Part shown: piece by piece, positions 8,117 through 16,931 of the stretch
Position numbering within the stretch: position 1 is the stretch's first letter
Layout of the letters: the number at the start of each line of letters is the position of its first letter
DNA from: Armatimonadota bacterium
Lineage (GTDB): Bacteria; Sysuimicrobiota; Sysuimicrobiia; Sysuimicrobiales; Humicultoraceae
Assembly: GCA_031459715.1 (NCBI GenBank)
Contig: JAVKIA010000006.1
Coordinates: forward strand, 1 to 64,000
Length of the DNA: 64,000 bases
Direction of reading: 5' to 3'
The notes under the pieces: model-generated
Told to the model about the DNA's origin: nothing
Database searches by the model: none
The model's input: only the letters and a program-made list of their open reading frames with translations
Program-made: the position numbers and the translations under genes

Positions 8117-8145
8117 TGTGCAAACAGCCACGGACCGTGGGTGCA
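8117..8145. promoter_or_regulatory. Dyad symmetry in the GNAT/DUF1800 divergent region
   Basis: The 270-base gap between the divergent GNAT and DUF1800 genes contains CCACGGACCGTGG (8128-8140), six-base arms around a single A, flanked by TGTGCA on the left and TGCATACACA on the right. It is a candidate operator for either gene. No poly-T follows, so a terminator is unlikely. I see no coding sequence in the gap. Confidence 0.4.
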
Positions 8146-8254
8146 TACACACGTGAGCGCGAGACTAAACCTTTTGCCCCGACCGGAGGGTCTAGATGTA
8201 CAAAGTAAGCTGTGGGCCGGAGGCCAGGCTCTGCAGCACGTCAGGAGGAAGCCG

Positions 8255-9730
8255 ATGGCTGAGCCTTTACTGCGGGCGTTTCGTCCCTCAGCCGCCAACC
8301 CGTGGGATGCGGCCAAGGCGGCACACCTGCTGCATCGGGCCGGGCTGGGCGGCCCGCCGGAGGAGGTCCAGCGCCTGCTCGCCCTTGGCGTCGAGGCCGC
8401 CGTAGACGAGCTTCTGAACTACGAGCGCATCCCCGACCTCACCGAGGCGGTGGAGTTCAGCGAGCTGCGGCGGGCCTACGCCGACGCCTTCGCCCTCCGT
8501 CGCGCCGGCGGCAGCGACCAGGCACGGCGCGACCTGCAGGGCCGGATCAACCGGCTGCAGCGGGAGAAGCTGCAGGAGGTTCGGATATGGTGGATGGCCC
8601 GCCTGGTGGCCACGCCGCGCCCACTGCAGGAGAAGATGGTGCTTTTCTGGCACGGTCTGCTCGTCTCGGGGTTCCCCGATGTACAGAATCCAGAGTTCCT
8701 CTACATGCAGAACCACCTCTTTCGCCGACAGGCCACCGGCAACTTCAAGCAGCTCGTCCTTGAGGTCAGCCGTGACCCGGCCATGCTCACCTACCTGGAC
8801 AACAACAGCAACCGCAAGGGGAAGCCCAACGAGAACTACGCCCGCGAGCTGCTGGAGCTGTTCACCCTGGGGGTGGGCCACTACACGGAGCAGGACATCA
8901 GGGAAGCGGCGCGGGCCTTTACCGGGTGGACGCTGCGGCCCACACCGAGCGGGGAGTTTGAGTTCTTCTTCAATGCGGGGCAGCACGACGACGGGCCGAA
9001 GACCTTCCTGGGGCGGCGAGGCCCCTTCGACGGGGCGGACATCATCGACATCATCTTCGAGCAGCCGGCCGCGGCCCGCTGGTTGCCGCGCCGCCTCTTC
9101 GAGTACCTGGTCTACCTCCAGCCGGAGGAGCACCTGGTGGACGAACTGGCCCGCATTTTCCGCCGCGAAAACTTCGAGGTCCGGCCGCTGCTGCGGGCGC
9201 TGCTCACCTCAGAGGTCTTCTATTCTCCCCGGACCCGGCGCAGCCAGGTGAAGAGCCCGGTAGAGCTGGTGGTGGGGACAGCCCGGGCGCTGCGTATGCC
9301 TCCCACTGCCGCTGCCGCGTTGTTGCTGGCTGCAGACCGGATGGGGCAGATGCTGCTTATGCCGCCTAATGTGGGCGGATGGCCGAGGGGTCGTGCCTGG
9401 GTGACCACCGCCACGATCCTGGAGCGGTACAACTTGGGCAGCCTGATCACCGAAGGCCGCATGCCCGGCCTGCCTCCGCGCCTCCTGGAGACCATTCGCC
9501 CGGTGGAAGTGACCGGACTGGTGCCGCCCACCGCGCGGACTGCCGGCGAGGTCCTGGCCGCCATCATGGATCGGTTGCTGCCCGGCGCGGCAATGGACCA
9601 GAAGCGGCAGTTTGCCCTCTGGCGTGCGCTGGGGGCTAACCGGGCCTCCGATCCAGTGGAGGCGACGCCCCAACGGGTGCGCAGCGTGCTGCACCTGCTG
9701 ATGAGCATGCCGGAGTATCAGCTCACCTGA
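8255..9730 (+). CDS. DUF1800 domain protein
   Basis: A 491-residue protein starting at ATG 8255 behind AGGAGG at 8243-8248. DUF1800 (PF08811) features run through it: AAHLLHRAGLGGPPEEVQRL near the start, MVLFWHGLLVSGFPDVQNPE, NENYARELLELFTLGVGHYT, ARAFTGWTLRP, and LLMPPNVGGWPRGRAW near the end. DUF1800 genes nearly always precede a Tat-exported DUF1501 gene, as here. Proposed roles include surface or exported complexes handling polymers, but no activity is established. No signal peptide is visible in this member, so export may be through its partner. Confidence 0.9.
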   Translation: MAEPLLRAFRPSAANPWDAAKAAHLLHRAGLGGPPEEVQRLLALGVEAAVDELLNYERIPDLTEAVEFSELRRAYADAFALRRAGGSDQARRDLQGRINRLQREKLQEVRIWWMARLVATPRPLQEKMVLFWHGLLVSGFPDVQNPEFLYMQNHLFRRQATGNFKQLVLEVSRDPAMLTYLDNNSNRKGKPNENYARELLELFTLGVGHYTEQDIREAARAFTGWTLRPTPSGEFEFFFNAGQHDDGPKTFLGRRGPFDGADIIDIIFEQPAAARWLPRRLFEYLVYLQPEEHLVDELARIFRRENFEVRPLLRALLTSEVFYSPRTRRSQVKSPVELVVGTARALRMPPTAAAALLLAADRMGQMLLMPPNVGGWPRGRAWVTTATILERYNLGSLITEGRMPGLPPRLLETIRPVEVTGLVPPTARTAGEVLAAIMDRLLPGAAMDQKRQFALWRALGANRASDPVEATPQRVRSVLHLLMSMPEYQLT

Positions 9731-9795
9731 GGGCTGCGCGTCAGGCGCACCTTGCTGGCGCGCTTCGCAGCTGGGCAGGGAAAGGAGGAGGGACC

Positions 9796-11067
9796 GTGCG
9801 TCAGGGAATGACCCGCCGCGAGTTCGTCAAGAAGGGACTGACCATCGTCGCCATGGGGGCGACCGCCCCCTCGTTCCTCGCCCGCACCGCTCTGGCGTTG
9901 AACAATCCATGGGACCTGGCACAGGTACAGAGCCGGCCGGGGGTGCCGGATGAGCGCATCCTGGTGGTCATCCAGATGGGAGGGGGAAACGACGGGCTGA
10001 ACACGGTGATCCCATTCTCCGACGACGCCTACTACCGGGCGCGGCCCACGCTGGCCGTACCGGCTAAAGACGTACTCCGTCTGACGGAGGCCACGGGATT
10101 TCACCCCAGCCTGGCTGCCCTGCGGGACCTCTACGACCGGGGAGCGGTGGCGGTGATCCAGGGAGTCGGCTACCCCAACCCCAGCCGCTCCCATTTCCGA
10201 TCCATGGAGATCTGGCACACGGCGGATCCGGAGGGCCGGGTTGTGCGCTATGGATGGATCGGCCGCTACTTCGACAGCAAGTGTCCCGTCTGTGAGCAGC
10301 CCACGGTGGGGGTGAACGCGGGGCCGTCGCTGCCGCTGGCCATGCAGGCCTCCTCCGGTCAGGGCATCGCCCTGCAGACCCCCCAGACCTTCCAGTGGAT
10401 GCCAAGTCAGCGCGGGATCGGGGCTGAGCAGGAGTGGGACCTCTTCCGCCTGCTCAACGCCCCCGGGTCCTCGGCTTCCGGCGAACCCGACACTATCGAC
10501 TTCCTGCGGCATACGGCGATGAATGCGGTGCTCTCCTCGGAGCGCGTGCGCGAGGCCGTGGGGAAGTACCGTGGGGGCGTGGAGTATCCGAACAGTCGTC
10601 TGGGCGCCAGCCTGAAGCTGATCGCCCAGATGATCGCCGGCCACCTGCCGACGAAGGTCTACTACGCGCACATGACCGGCTTCGACACTCACGCGGCCCA
10701 GCGTGGGGCGCACGAGGCCCTCCTGCGCGAGCTGGCCGAGGCGGTGGCAGCCTTCCTGCGTGACCTGGAAGTGCAGGGCAATGCCTCCCGGGTGCTGGGG
10801 CTGGCCTTCTCGGAGTTCGGTCGGCGGGTGGCGGAGAACGGCAGCGGCGGCACGGACCACGGCACGGCCGCCCCCCTTCTTCTCTTCGGCCAGGGGCTGA
10901 AGGGCGGGCTGTACGGCCAGCAACCCAGCCTGACCGACCTGGTGGACGGGGATATGAAGCACGCCATTGACTTCCGCTCGGTCTACGCTACGGTGCTGGA
11001 GCGATGGCTGGGCGCCGATCCGGCGGCAATCCTGGGCGCCCCCTTCGAGCGGGTCCCGTTTGTCTGA
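9796..11067 (+). CDS. DUF1501 Tat-exported protein (sulfatase-like fold)
   Basis: A 423-residue partner of DUF1800. GTG 9796 follows AAAGGAGGAG. The N-terminus MTRREFVKKGLTIVAMGAT is a twin-arginine-type signal (TRREFVKKG) and ends near ARTALA, so it should be exported folded. The body shows DUF1501 (PF07394) marks: VVIQMGGGNDGLNTVIPFSD, SRSHFRSMEIWHT, MTGFDTHAAQ and FSEFGRRVAENGSGGTDHGT, which recall the metal-binding positions of alkaline-phosphatase-like enzymes. The two genes form an operon with a 65-nt gap. The function is unknown; an outside-facing hydrolase role is inferred from the fold. Confidence 0.9.
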   Translation: MRQGMTRREFVKKGLTIVAMGATAPSFLARTALALNNPWDLAQVQSRPGVPDERILVVIQMGGGNDGLNTVIPFSDDAYYRARPTLAVPAKDVLRLTEATGFHPSLAALRDLYDRGAVAVIQGVGYPNPSRSHFRSMEIWHTADPEGRVVRYGWIGRYFDSKCPVCEQPTVGVNAGPSLPLAMQASSGQGIALQTPQTFQWMPSQRGIGAEQEWDLFRLLNAPGSSASGEPDTIDFLRHTAMNAVLSSERVREAVGKYRGGVEYPNSRLGASLKLIAQMIAGHLPTKVYYAHMTGFDTHAAQRGAHEALLRELAEAVAAFLRDLEVQGNASRVLGLAFSEFGRRVAENGSGGTDHGTAAPLLLFGQGLKGGLYGQQPSLTDLVDGDMKHAIDFRSVYATVLERWLGADPAAILGAPFERVPFV

Positions 11068-11080
11068 ACAGTTGACTCCG

Positions 11081-11150
11081 GGCGAGACCTGTGCCCTAAC
11101 CGGATGACCCCCGGCGGCGAGACCTGTGCCCTAGACGGATGAGTCCCGCG
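11081..11150. repeat. Two-copy 35-bp tandem repeat
   Basis: Two head-to-tail 35-base units (11081-11115 and 11116-11150) share GGCGAGACCTGTGCCCTA and then differ at only a few bases, ending in CGGATGA plus a C-rich tail. They begin 13 bases after the DUF1501 stop. The second copy creates an ATG at 11139 that extends the next reading frame artificially. Confidence 0.85.
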
Positions 11151-11201
11151 GCGGGAGATGCGCCCGCTGCCGGGAGGGGAACCGCCCTGGCGCGCCCAAG
11201 A

Positions 11202-12002
11202 ATGGTGAGTGTGACCTTCTCCCCTCTTGCCACCTTCGCCATGGACGTGGCCCGGCGCGGCGGCGCACACCTCCTCTCACTGCTGCCAGCCGCGCCCGAT
11301 GCCAAGGGCATCGAGTACAAGGGCCCCACCGATCTGGTCACGCGGGCTGACAGGGAGGTGGAGGCCCTGATCAGCGAACGGGTGCGCGCCGTCTATCCGG
11401 ATCATGGCCTCCTGGGGGAGGAGGGGACGGTGCGGGCGGGCGAGGACTACCGCTGGATCATCGACCCGCTGGACGGTACCACCAATTTCGCCCACGGCTT
11501 ACCGTGGTTCGCCGTTTCGCTGGCCGTTGAACACCGGGGGACGATCGTCATAGGGGTGGTCTATCACCCGGCGACAGACGAGCTCTTCTGCGCCGAGCGA
11601 GGGAAAGGCGCATGGTTGACCACGCGGGGCGGGGAGCCAGTGCGGCTGGCCGTCTCCGCCACCGAGGATCTGGGGGCGGCGCTGCTGGCCACGGGGCTGC
11701 CCGGCCGGGAGCGCCGCCCGGCGCACCTGCGGACGATCCCAGTATTCCTGCAGCGGGCGCGGGAGGTGCGGATGACAGGCTCCGCCGCCATCCACCTGGC
11801 CTACGTTGCCGCCGCCCGCCTGGACGGGTTCTGGGAGCCGGGGTTGAACCTGTGGGATGTGGCCGCGGGGATGCTCCTGGTGGAGGAAGCCGGGGGCCGG
11901 GTCACCGACCTGCGGGGCGGGCCCTTTGGCGCGGGAGACATCCTGGCCACCAATGGGCGCCTGCACGGCGCCATGCTGGAGGTGCTGACTACCGAGGCCT
12001 GA
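11202..12002 (+). CDS. Inositol monophosphatase family protein
   Basis: A 266-residue Mg-dependent phosphatase (IMPase/SuhB/FBPase fold). Motif 1 DPLDGTTNF is complete with GEEG upstream and WDVAAGMLLVEEAGGRVTD near the C-terminus, so all metal ligands appear present. DLVTRADREVEALI is the usual N-terminal segment. Start choice is uncertain: ATG 11202 begins just before the domain (MVSVTFSPLATFAMDVARRG). The longer frame from ATG 11139 starts inside a tandem repeat and has no ribosome site. The substrate may be myo-inositol 1-phosphate, fructose 1,6-bisphosphate, histidinol phosphate or a nucleotide; the context does not decide. Confidence 0.88.
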   Translation: MVSVTFSPLATFAMDVARRGGAHLLSLLPAAPDAKGIEYKGPTDLVTRADREVEALISERVRAVYPDHGLLGEEGTVRAGEDYRWIIDPLDGTTNFAHGLPWFAVSLAVEHRGTIVIGVVYHPATDELFCAERGKGAWLTTRGGEPVRLAVSATEDLGAALLATGLPGRERRPAHLRTIPVFLQRAREVRMTGSAAIHLAYVAAARLDGFWEPGLNLWDVAAGMLLVEEAGGRVTDLRGGPFGAGDILATNGRLHGAMLEVLTTEA

Positions 12003-12050
12003 GGGCCGTGCGCTACACTGGAGCTACGTCGGGCCCGTGAGGTGAGGACG

Positions 12051-13733
12051 ATGGCCCTTCATCCGCAGGCTGTGGAGCGGCCGTGGGTCAGGTTTTATGA
12101 CGACGGGGTGCCCGCACAGCTCACCTACCCCGACCTCCTGCTGCACCAGGTTCTGGAGGAAAGTGCCCGCAGGCACCGGCGCCTGACCGCGCTGCTCTTC
12201 TTCGGCCGCCGCATGACCTACGCGGAGCTGGATGCGCTGGTCGCGCGGTTCGCCGCGGGGCTGCAGCGGTTGGGCGTGCGCCAGGGGACACCCGTCTCCC
12301 TGCACCTACCCAACTGTCCTCAGTTCGTCATCGCCTACTACGGGATCCTCAAGGCGGGCGGCGTGGCCGTCCCGCACAACCCCCTCTACACGGAGCGGGA
12401 GATCGAGTACCAGCTTCGGGACGCAGGCGTGGAAGTGGCGGTGACGCTCACCCAGTTCTACCCGCGGGTGGCCGCAGCAGCACAGCGGGTAGGGGTGCGT
12501 CACGTGATCTACACCCCCATCCATCAGTACATGCCGCCGCACCTGCGGCTGCTCTACCCCCTCAAGGCCCGCCGCGAGGGACAGTGGGTGCAGGTGCGGC
12601 CTGCCCCCGGAGTGCTGCCGTTTGCCGCCCTGCTGGCGGAGGGGCGGCCGCAGCCGGTGACGGTAAGCCCCGATGACCCTGCGCTTTACCAGTACACCGG
12701 AGGGACCACCGGGGTGCCCAAGGCCGCCGTGCTCACGCACCGCAACCTGGTGGCCAACCTGCTGCAGGCCGTGGCCTGGTACGGCGGAGGTGAACATGCG
12801 GGGCAACGGGCCATGGCCGTTCTCCCCTTCTTCCACATCTACGGGATGACCGCGGTGCTGAACTTCTCCCTCCGCCTGGGGATGACCATCATCCTGATCC
12901 CGCGGTTCGACCCGGAGATGGTCCTGCGTGCAATTGACCGCTGGCGGCCCACGGTCTTCCACGGCGTGCCCACCATGTACGCGTCCCTGCTCAACCACCC
13001 TCGCCTGGTCCGCACCGACATGCGCTCCATCCGCACCTGCATCAGCGGTGCCATGGGCCTCCCCCAGGAGGTGCAGCGCCGCTGGGAGGCGGCTACGGGT
13101 GGCCGGCTGGTGGAGGGGTACGGGTTGACGGAGGCGTCCCCCATCACCCACTGCACGCCGGTCTACGGCCACCGGAGGGTCGGCAGCATTGGGGTCCCCT
13201 TCCCCGACACGGACGCGCGGGTGGTGGATGCGGAGAGCGGGCGAGTCCTTTCTCCGGGGGAGGTGGGCGAGCTGGCGGTGCGCGGCCCCCAGGTGATGCG
13301 CGGGTACCTCAACCGACCGGAGGAGACCGCGGCCGCCCTGCGCGAGGGCTGGCTCCTGACCGGGGACATGGCCCGGATGGACGAGGATGGATTCTTCTAC
13401 ATCGTCGACCGGAAGAAGGAGATGATCAACGTCGGCGGCCTGAAGGTCTTCCCCCGGGAGGTGGAGGAGGTACTCTACGAGCACGCCGCCGTGCGCGAGG
13501 CGGCGGTGATCCCCGCGCCCGACCCGCTGAAGGGCGAGGTGGTCAAGGCCTATGTGGCGCTGAAGACGGGCGCTACGGCCACAACCGACGAGCTCATCGC
13601 CTTCTGCCGGCAGCGGCTGGCGCCCCACAAGGTCCCGCGGGCCGTGGAGTTTCGCGACGCCCTGCCCAAGACGCTCATCGGCAAGATCCTGCGGCGGGCG
13701 CTGCTGGAAGAGGAGCGTCGCGGGGTAACGTAA
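12051..13733 (+). CDS. Long-chain acyl-CoA ligase (AMP-forming)
   Basis: A 560-residue ANL-superfamily enzyme activating a carboxylic acid, most likely a fatty acid, through an acyl-adenylate to acyl-CoA. ATG 12051 is preceded by GAGGTGAGG, so it is preferred over GTG 12042. The motifs are in order: P-loop YTGGTTGVPKAAVLTH (about residue 215), FFHIYGMT, GYGLTEASPITH (about 360), WLLTGDMARMDEDGFFYIVD, DRKKEMINVGG hinge and the C-terminal catalytic lysine in PKTLIGKILRR. The fatty acid chain-length class follows overall resemblance to FadD-type ligases. It probably belongs to a plus-strand run with the IMPase and NHL genes. Confidence 0.88.
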   Translation: MALHPQAVERPWVRFYDDGVPAQLTYPDLLLHQVLEESARRHRRLTALLFFGRRMTYAELDALVARFAAGLQRLGVRQGTPVSLHLPNCPQFVIAYYGILKAGGVAVPHNPLYTEREIEYQLRDAGVEVAVTLTQFYPRVAAAAQRVGVRHVIYTPIHQYMPPHLRLLYPLKARREGQWVQVRPAPGVLPFAALLAEGRPQPVTVSPDDPALYQYTGGTTGVPKAAVLTHRNLVANLLQAVAWYGGGEHAGQRAMAVLPFFHIYGMTAVLNFSLRLGMTIILIPRFDPEMVLRAIDRWRPTVFHGVPTMYASLLNHPRLVRTDMRSIRTCISGAMGLPQEVQRRWEAATGGRLVEGYGLTEASPITHCTPVYGHRRVGSIGVPFPDTDARVVDAESGRVLSPGEVGELAVRGPQVMRGYLNRPEETAAALREGWLLTGDMARMDEDGFFYIVDRKKEMINVGGLKVFPREVEEVLYEHAAVREAAVIPAPDPLKGEVVKAYVALKTGATATTDELIAFCRQRLAPHKVPRAVEFRDALPKTLIGKILRRALLEEERRGVT

Positions 13734-13740
13734 GGCCTGC

Positions 13741-15228
13741 ATGGCCGAGCCGAACCCACCGGGGTGGTCGCGGCTGGCGGTTGCGCTTGGCGCCCTCCTC
13801 CTCTACGCTTGCGGCCCGCCTGCGACCGCACCACCTGCCGCCCACAGGCGCCCCGTTTCCCCGGTTCTGCAGGCCACCTTTGTCACCGCCTGGGGAGGCG
13901 TCCCTCCCACCAGTCTCTTCAGCCACCCGGCCGGCGTGGCCGTGGACGGCACAGGCGCCCTCTACGTGGCCGACACAGGCCGAAACCGTATCCTGAAGTT
14001 CAGCCCATCGGGCGCACCGGCGGCGACGTGGAGAGGGGCCGGCGATGGGTCACTCCTGCACCGGCCGTCGGGGCTGGCCGCAGACGGGGCGGACAACATC
14101 TATGTCGCCGATACCGGCAACCACCGGATCATCAAGTTCACCCCGGCGGGGAGCGCCCTGGCCGTCTATGGCGGCCCGGGCGGGGAAGCGGGCCGGTTCA
14201 ACGCGCCCGCCGCTGTGGCCGTTGATGCGGAGGGCAATCTCTACGTCGCTGATACGAAGAATCACCGCGTCCAGAAGCTAAGCCCCGCGGGGGCCGTCCT
14301 CAAGGTCTGGGGCGCGTACGGTTTCGCGCCGGGGCAGTTCAACGCTCCAGCGGGGGTGGCGGTGGATAGGGCAGGGCACATCTACGTGGCCGACACCTGG
14401 AACCACCGCGTTCAGAAATTTGCCCGGGACGGCGTGCTGCTGCGGCAGTGGGGGGCTCTTCCCGCCCAGGTGCTGAAGCACCCCCAGGCCCTGGCCGCCG
14501 ACGGCAGCGGGCACCTCTTCATTGCAGACCAGGGTAACTTCCGCGTGGTCCGGGTGGACCGTCAGGGCGGGGTCGCCGCCGTCTGGCGGGTATCTCCGGC
14601 GGCGGTGTTGGAGGATGTGGCTGTGGACCCCGCTGGGGCGATCGCTGTGGCTCTGACTGAGCGCGGCGTGCCGCTCGTGCGCAGAATCAGTGCTGTTGGT
14701 GTTGCCCGCCAGGAACTGCGGGGGTTCGCGTCGGTCAGGGGCATCGCGGTGGACTCCGCGGGGACCCTCTACGTGGCCGACTGGCGAAACCAGGAGATCC
14801 GTCGCTTCGATGCTGCGGACCAACCCGCTGGCCGCTGGCGTGTCGAATTCCCCGGTGACCTCGCCGTCGACAGCCAGGGTCGCGTCTACGCCGTAGAGCG
14901 GGGACGGCACCGCATCGTCAGCTTCGATGCCACAGGACGGGTTCTGCAGGCCTGGAGGGGGCCGGCCGCCCTGGAGAGCGGCTTTCAAGACGGTTCCATC
15001 GCGGTGGACGGCAGGGGCCGTCTGTACCTGGCGGATCCCCTCTATCACCAGGTGCAGGTGTTCGCCCCCGGGGGCTGCTACCTCGGCCGGTGGGGCGTCT
15101 GGGGTCCGGCGACGGGACAACTCTACCAGCCTCGTGGGATCGCCGTCGATCAGGCCCGGAATGTCTATGTAGCTGAGCCTCTCCTGGACCGCGTGCAGGT
15201 GTTCAGGTTGAGGGGATTGCCCGAGTAG
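13741..15228 (+). CDS. NHL-repeat lipoprotein (predicted beta-propeller)
   Basis: A 495-residue exported protein starting at ATG 13741, seven bases after the ligase stop. The N-terminus has a lipoprotein signal with lipobox LLYAC near residue 22, so it should be lipid-anchored outside the membrane. The remainder is about ten NHL units of the form aVAVDxxGxLYVADTxNxRIxKF, for example VAVDGTGALYVADTGRNRIL and VAVDRAGHIYVADTWNHRVQ. The sixth unit is degenerate. Ten units would give one large or two smaller propellers. NHL propellers bind proteins, RNA or small ligands or have lyase activity; no catalytic signature stands out. Confidence 0.88.
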   Translation: MAEPNPPGWSRLAVALGALLLYACGPPATAPPAAHRRPVSPVLQATFVTAWGGVPPTSLFSHPAGVAVDGTGALYVADTGRNRILKFSPSGAPAATWRGAGDGSLLHRPSGLAADGADNIYVADTGNHRIIKFTPAGSALAVYGGPGGEAGRFNAPAAVAVDAEGNLYVADTKNHRVQKLSPAGAVLKVWGAYGFAPGQFNAPAGVAVDRAGHIYVADTWNHRVQKFARDGVLLRQWGALPAQVLKHPQALAADGSGHLFIADQGNFRVVRVDRQGGVAAVWRVSPAAVLEDVAVDPAGAIAVALTERGVPLVRRISAVGVARQELRGFASVRGIAVDSAGTLYVADWRNQEIRRFDAADQPAGRWRVEFPGDLAVDSQGRVYAVERGRHRIVSFDATGRVLQAWRGPAALESGFQDGSIAVDGRGRLYLADPLYHQVQVFAPGGCYLGRWGVWGPATGQLYQPRGIAVDQARNVYVAEPLLDRVQVFRLRGLPE

Positions 15229-15292
15229 CTGCCGGTCAAGCTGGGGGAAGAACGGCCCGGGCATGGAATTGTATCAGCGGTGACCTCTTCCG

Positions 15293-16306
15293 TTGCGGCG
15301 TGCCATCTGGATCTTCGCACCCATCCTCCTGCTGCTGGTCGTCATTTCCCGCACCGCGGAGCTGAACACGCTGGCACGCATCTTACTCACCGCCCACCCG
15401 GGCTGGCTGGTGGCGGCACTTGGCCTGCAGGTGGTGTTCGCCCTCAACCAGGGAGCGTTCTACCAGGCGGTCTTCCGACTGCTGGACACGGCGGTGTCGC
15501 TGGGGACGGCGGTCTGGCTGGCGCTGGTGATGGCCTTCGGGAGCCTGGCCACGCCCGTGGGTGCCACGGCGGGGGTGGCCTTCTTCGTGGTGGCGGCCCG
15601 CGACCGCGGGCTGTCGCCGTCGCGCGCGTTGCTGGCGAGTCTGAGCTACTACTTCTTTGATTATGCTGCGCTCCTGGTCGTCCTTCTCGCCGGGGCGGCG
15701 GTTCAGCTGGTGCAGCGCGACCTGCAGCCGTCGCAGCTCACAGCCCTCGTGGTCTTTGCGGCGGTGATGGCGAGCGGCACGGGTCTGGCCATCCGCCTGA
15801 TCGCCGTCCCGACGGCCCTCTCCCGCTGGATGATGCGCATGGCCGGCGTGCTTAACTGGGTGAGCCGGGGGCTGCGGCGCCCTCCCGCCATCTCCCGCGA
15901 GCGGCTAGCGCGGTGGGTGCACGAGGTGCAGGAGGTAGTGGCCGCAGTGCGGGCCCGTCCCCGCCACGCCCTTCGCCCCGCCCTGCACGCGCTGGGGGTG
16001 CAGGCTGTCGGCCTTGCTACCCTGAGCGTGGTCTTCCGGGCCATCGGGGAGGCGCTTCCCCCAGGGGTGCTGGTCGCCGGCTACGCTGTGGGTACCTTTC
16101 TCATGATCGTCTCCATCACCCCCTCCGGCGCGGGAGTGACGGAGGGAGGTATGATTGTTACCTTTAGCTCGCTGGGGGTCCCCCTGGAGACGGCGGTGGC
16201 CGGCGCACTGCTGTTCCGCCTGGTCGCCTTCTGGTTGCCCATGGTGGCAGGGTTCCTCTCCCTGCACGCCTACCCGGCCCGCGCCAGCGGTGGGGGTTCG
16301 GCCTAG
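15293..16306 (+). CDS. Lysylphosphatidylglycerol synthase TM-region/UPF0104 family membrane protein
   Basis: A 337-residue integral membrane protein with about eight hydrophobic segments. It belongs to the flippase-like PF03706 family (AglD/MprF transmembrane region). The family hallmark near the C-terminus is present: FLMIVSITPSGAGVTEGGMI, followed by ETAVAGALLFRLVAFWLP; MAFGSLATPVGATAGVAFFV lies near residue 85. The first possible start is TTG 15293, as an in-frame stop lies at 15281, and no good ribosome site is visible. It has no synthetase domain, so it is a stand-alone flippase-like protein. A role in moving lipid-linked molecules is a family inference. Confidence 0.82.
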   Translation: MRRAIWIFAPILLLLVVISRTAELNTLARILLTAHPGWLVAALGLQVVFALNQGAFYQAVFRLLDTAVSLGTAVWLALVMAFGSLATPVGATAGVAFFVVAARDRGLSPSRALLASLSYYFFDYAALLVVLLAGAAVQLVQRDLQPSQLTALVVFAAVMASGTGLAIRLIAVPTALSRWMMRMAGVLNWVSRGLRRPPAISRERLARWVHEVQEVVAAVRARPRHALRPALHALGVQAVGLATLSVVFRAIGEALPPGVLVAGYAVGTFLMIVSITPSGAGVTEGGMIVTFSSLGVPLETAVAGALLFRLVAFWLPMVAGFLSLHAYPARASGGGSA

Positions 16307-16515
16307 GCGGCCGTTTCCGGGGAAGTCGGTACCTGTGGCGCCAGGTGGGCGTGGGAGAAGGCTCCGCTCTCTCTGGTTGGGACGCGGACCGCGTGCAGGC
16401 TGACGGTCCCTCTGCCAGCCCAGGAGATGCCGTGCAGGCCCGCGAAAGGGTTCCCGGGCCCCCGGCGGGATAGACGCCGGTTGCCCTCGAGTGCAGTGAA
16501 GACGGAGTGGTGACG

Positions 16516-16848
16516 ATGACGTGGCTGCGCAGGCTGGGAGGGCTGTTCCGCGGCGGTGGGGGTGAAGAGGGCAATACCGGCGCCCTGGTCTTCTACGTCC
16601 GCTGTGACCACTGCGGCGAGGTCATCCGCGTTCGCGCCGATCGGCGCTCCGAGCTCCTTCAAGAGTTCGACCAGGGGGTCTCCGGCTACAGCCTGCACAA
16701 GGACGTCCTGGGGACGCGCTGCAATCGCGTGCTGCGGATGCACGTGGGGTTCGACCTCCAGTACCGGGTGATCTCGCAGGAGATCGAAGGGGGCCGCTTC
16801 GCCACGGCGGAGGAGTACCGTGCGGCGGCTGGAGGCAGGCCGGGCTGA
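16516..16848 (+). CDS. Small conserved CxxC protein
   Basis: A 110-residue soluble protein starting at ATG 16516 with GGAG at 16504-16507. A glycine-rich leader is followed by ALVFYVRCDHCGEVIRVRAD, then LHKDVLGTRCNRVLRMHVGF and IEGGRFATAEEYRAA. The CxxC pair plus one later Cys could hold zinc as a half ribbon or in a dimer. I recall the same architecture (YVRC..CGE, GxRC, EGG.F.T.EEY) from hypothetical proteins of Chloroflexota-like genomes, which is the main taxonomic hint here. No function is known. The 209 bases before it contain no gene I can support. Confidence 0.7.
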   Translation: MTWLRRLGGLFRGGGGEEGNTGALVFYVRCDHCGEVIRVRADRRSELLQEFDQGVSGYSLHKDVLGTRCNRVLRMHVGFDLQYRVISQEIEGGRFATAEEYRAAAGGRPG

Positions 16849-16931
16849 CAGATCCGGCCCAGCGGGCATCTGACACTCACAAGCGGCCTGGCTGACCACA
16901 CCTGCAGGCTGAAGAAAGAAGGGAAGGGTAC

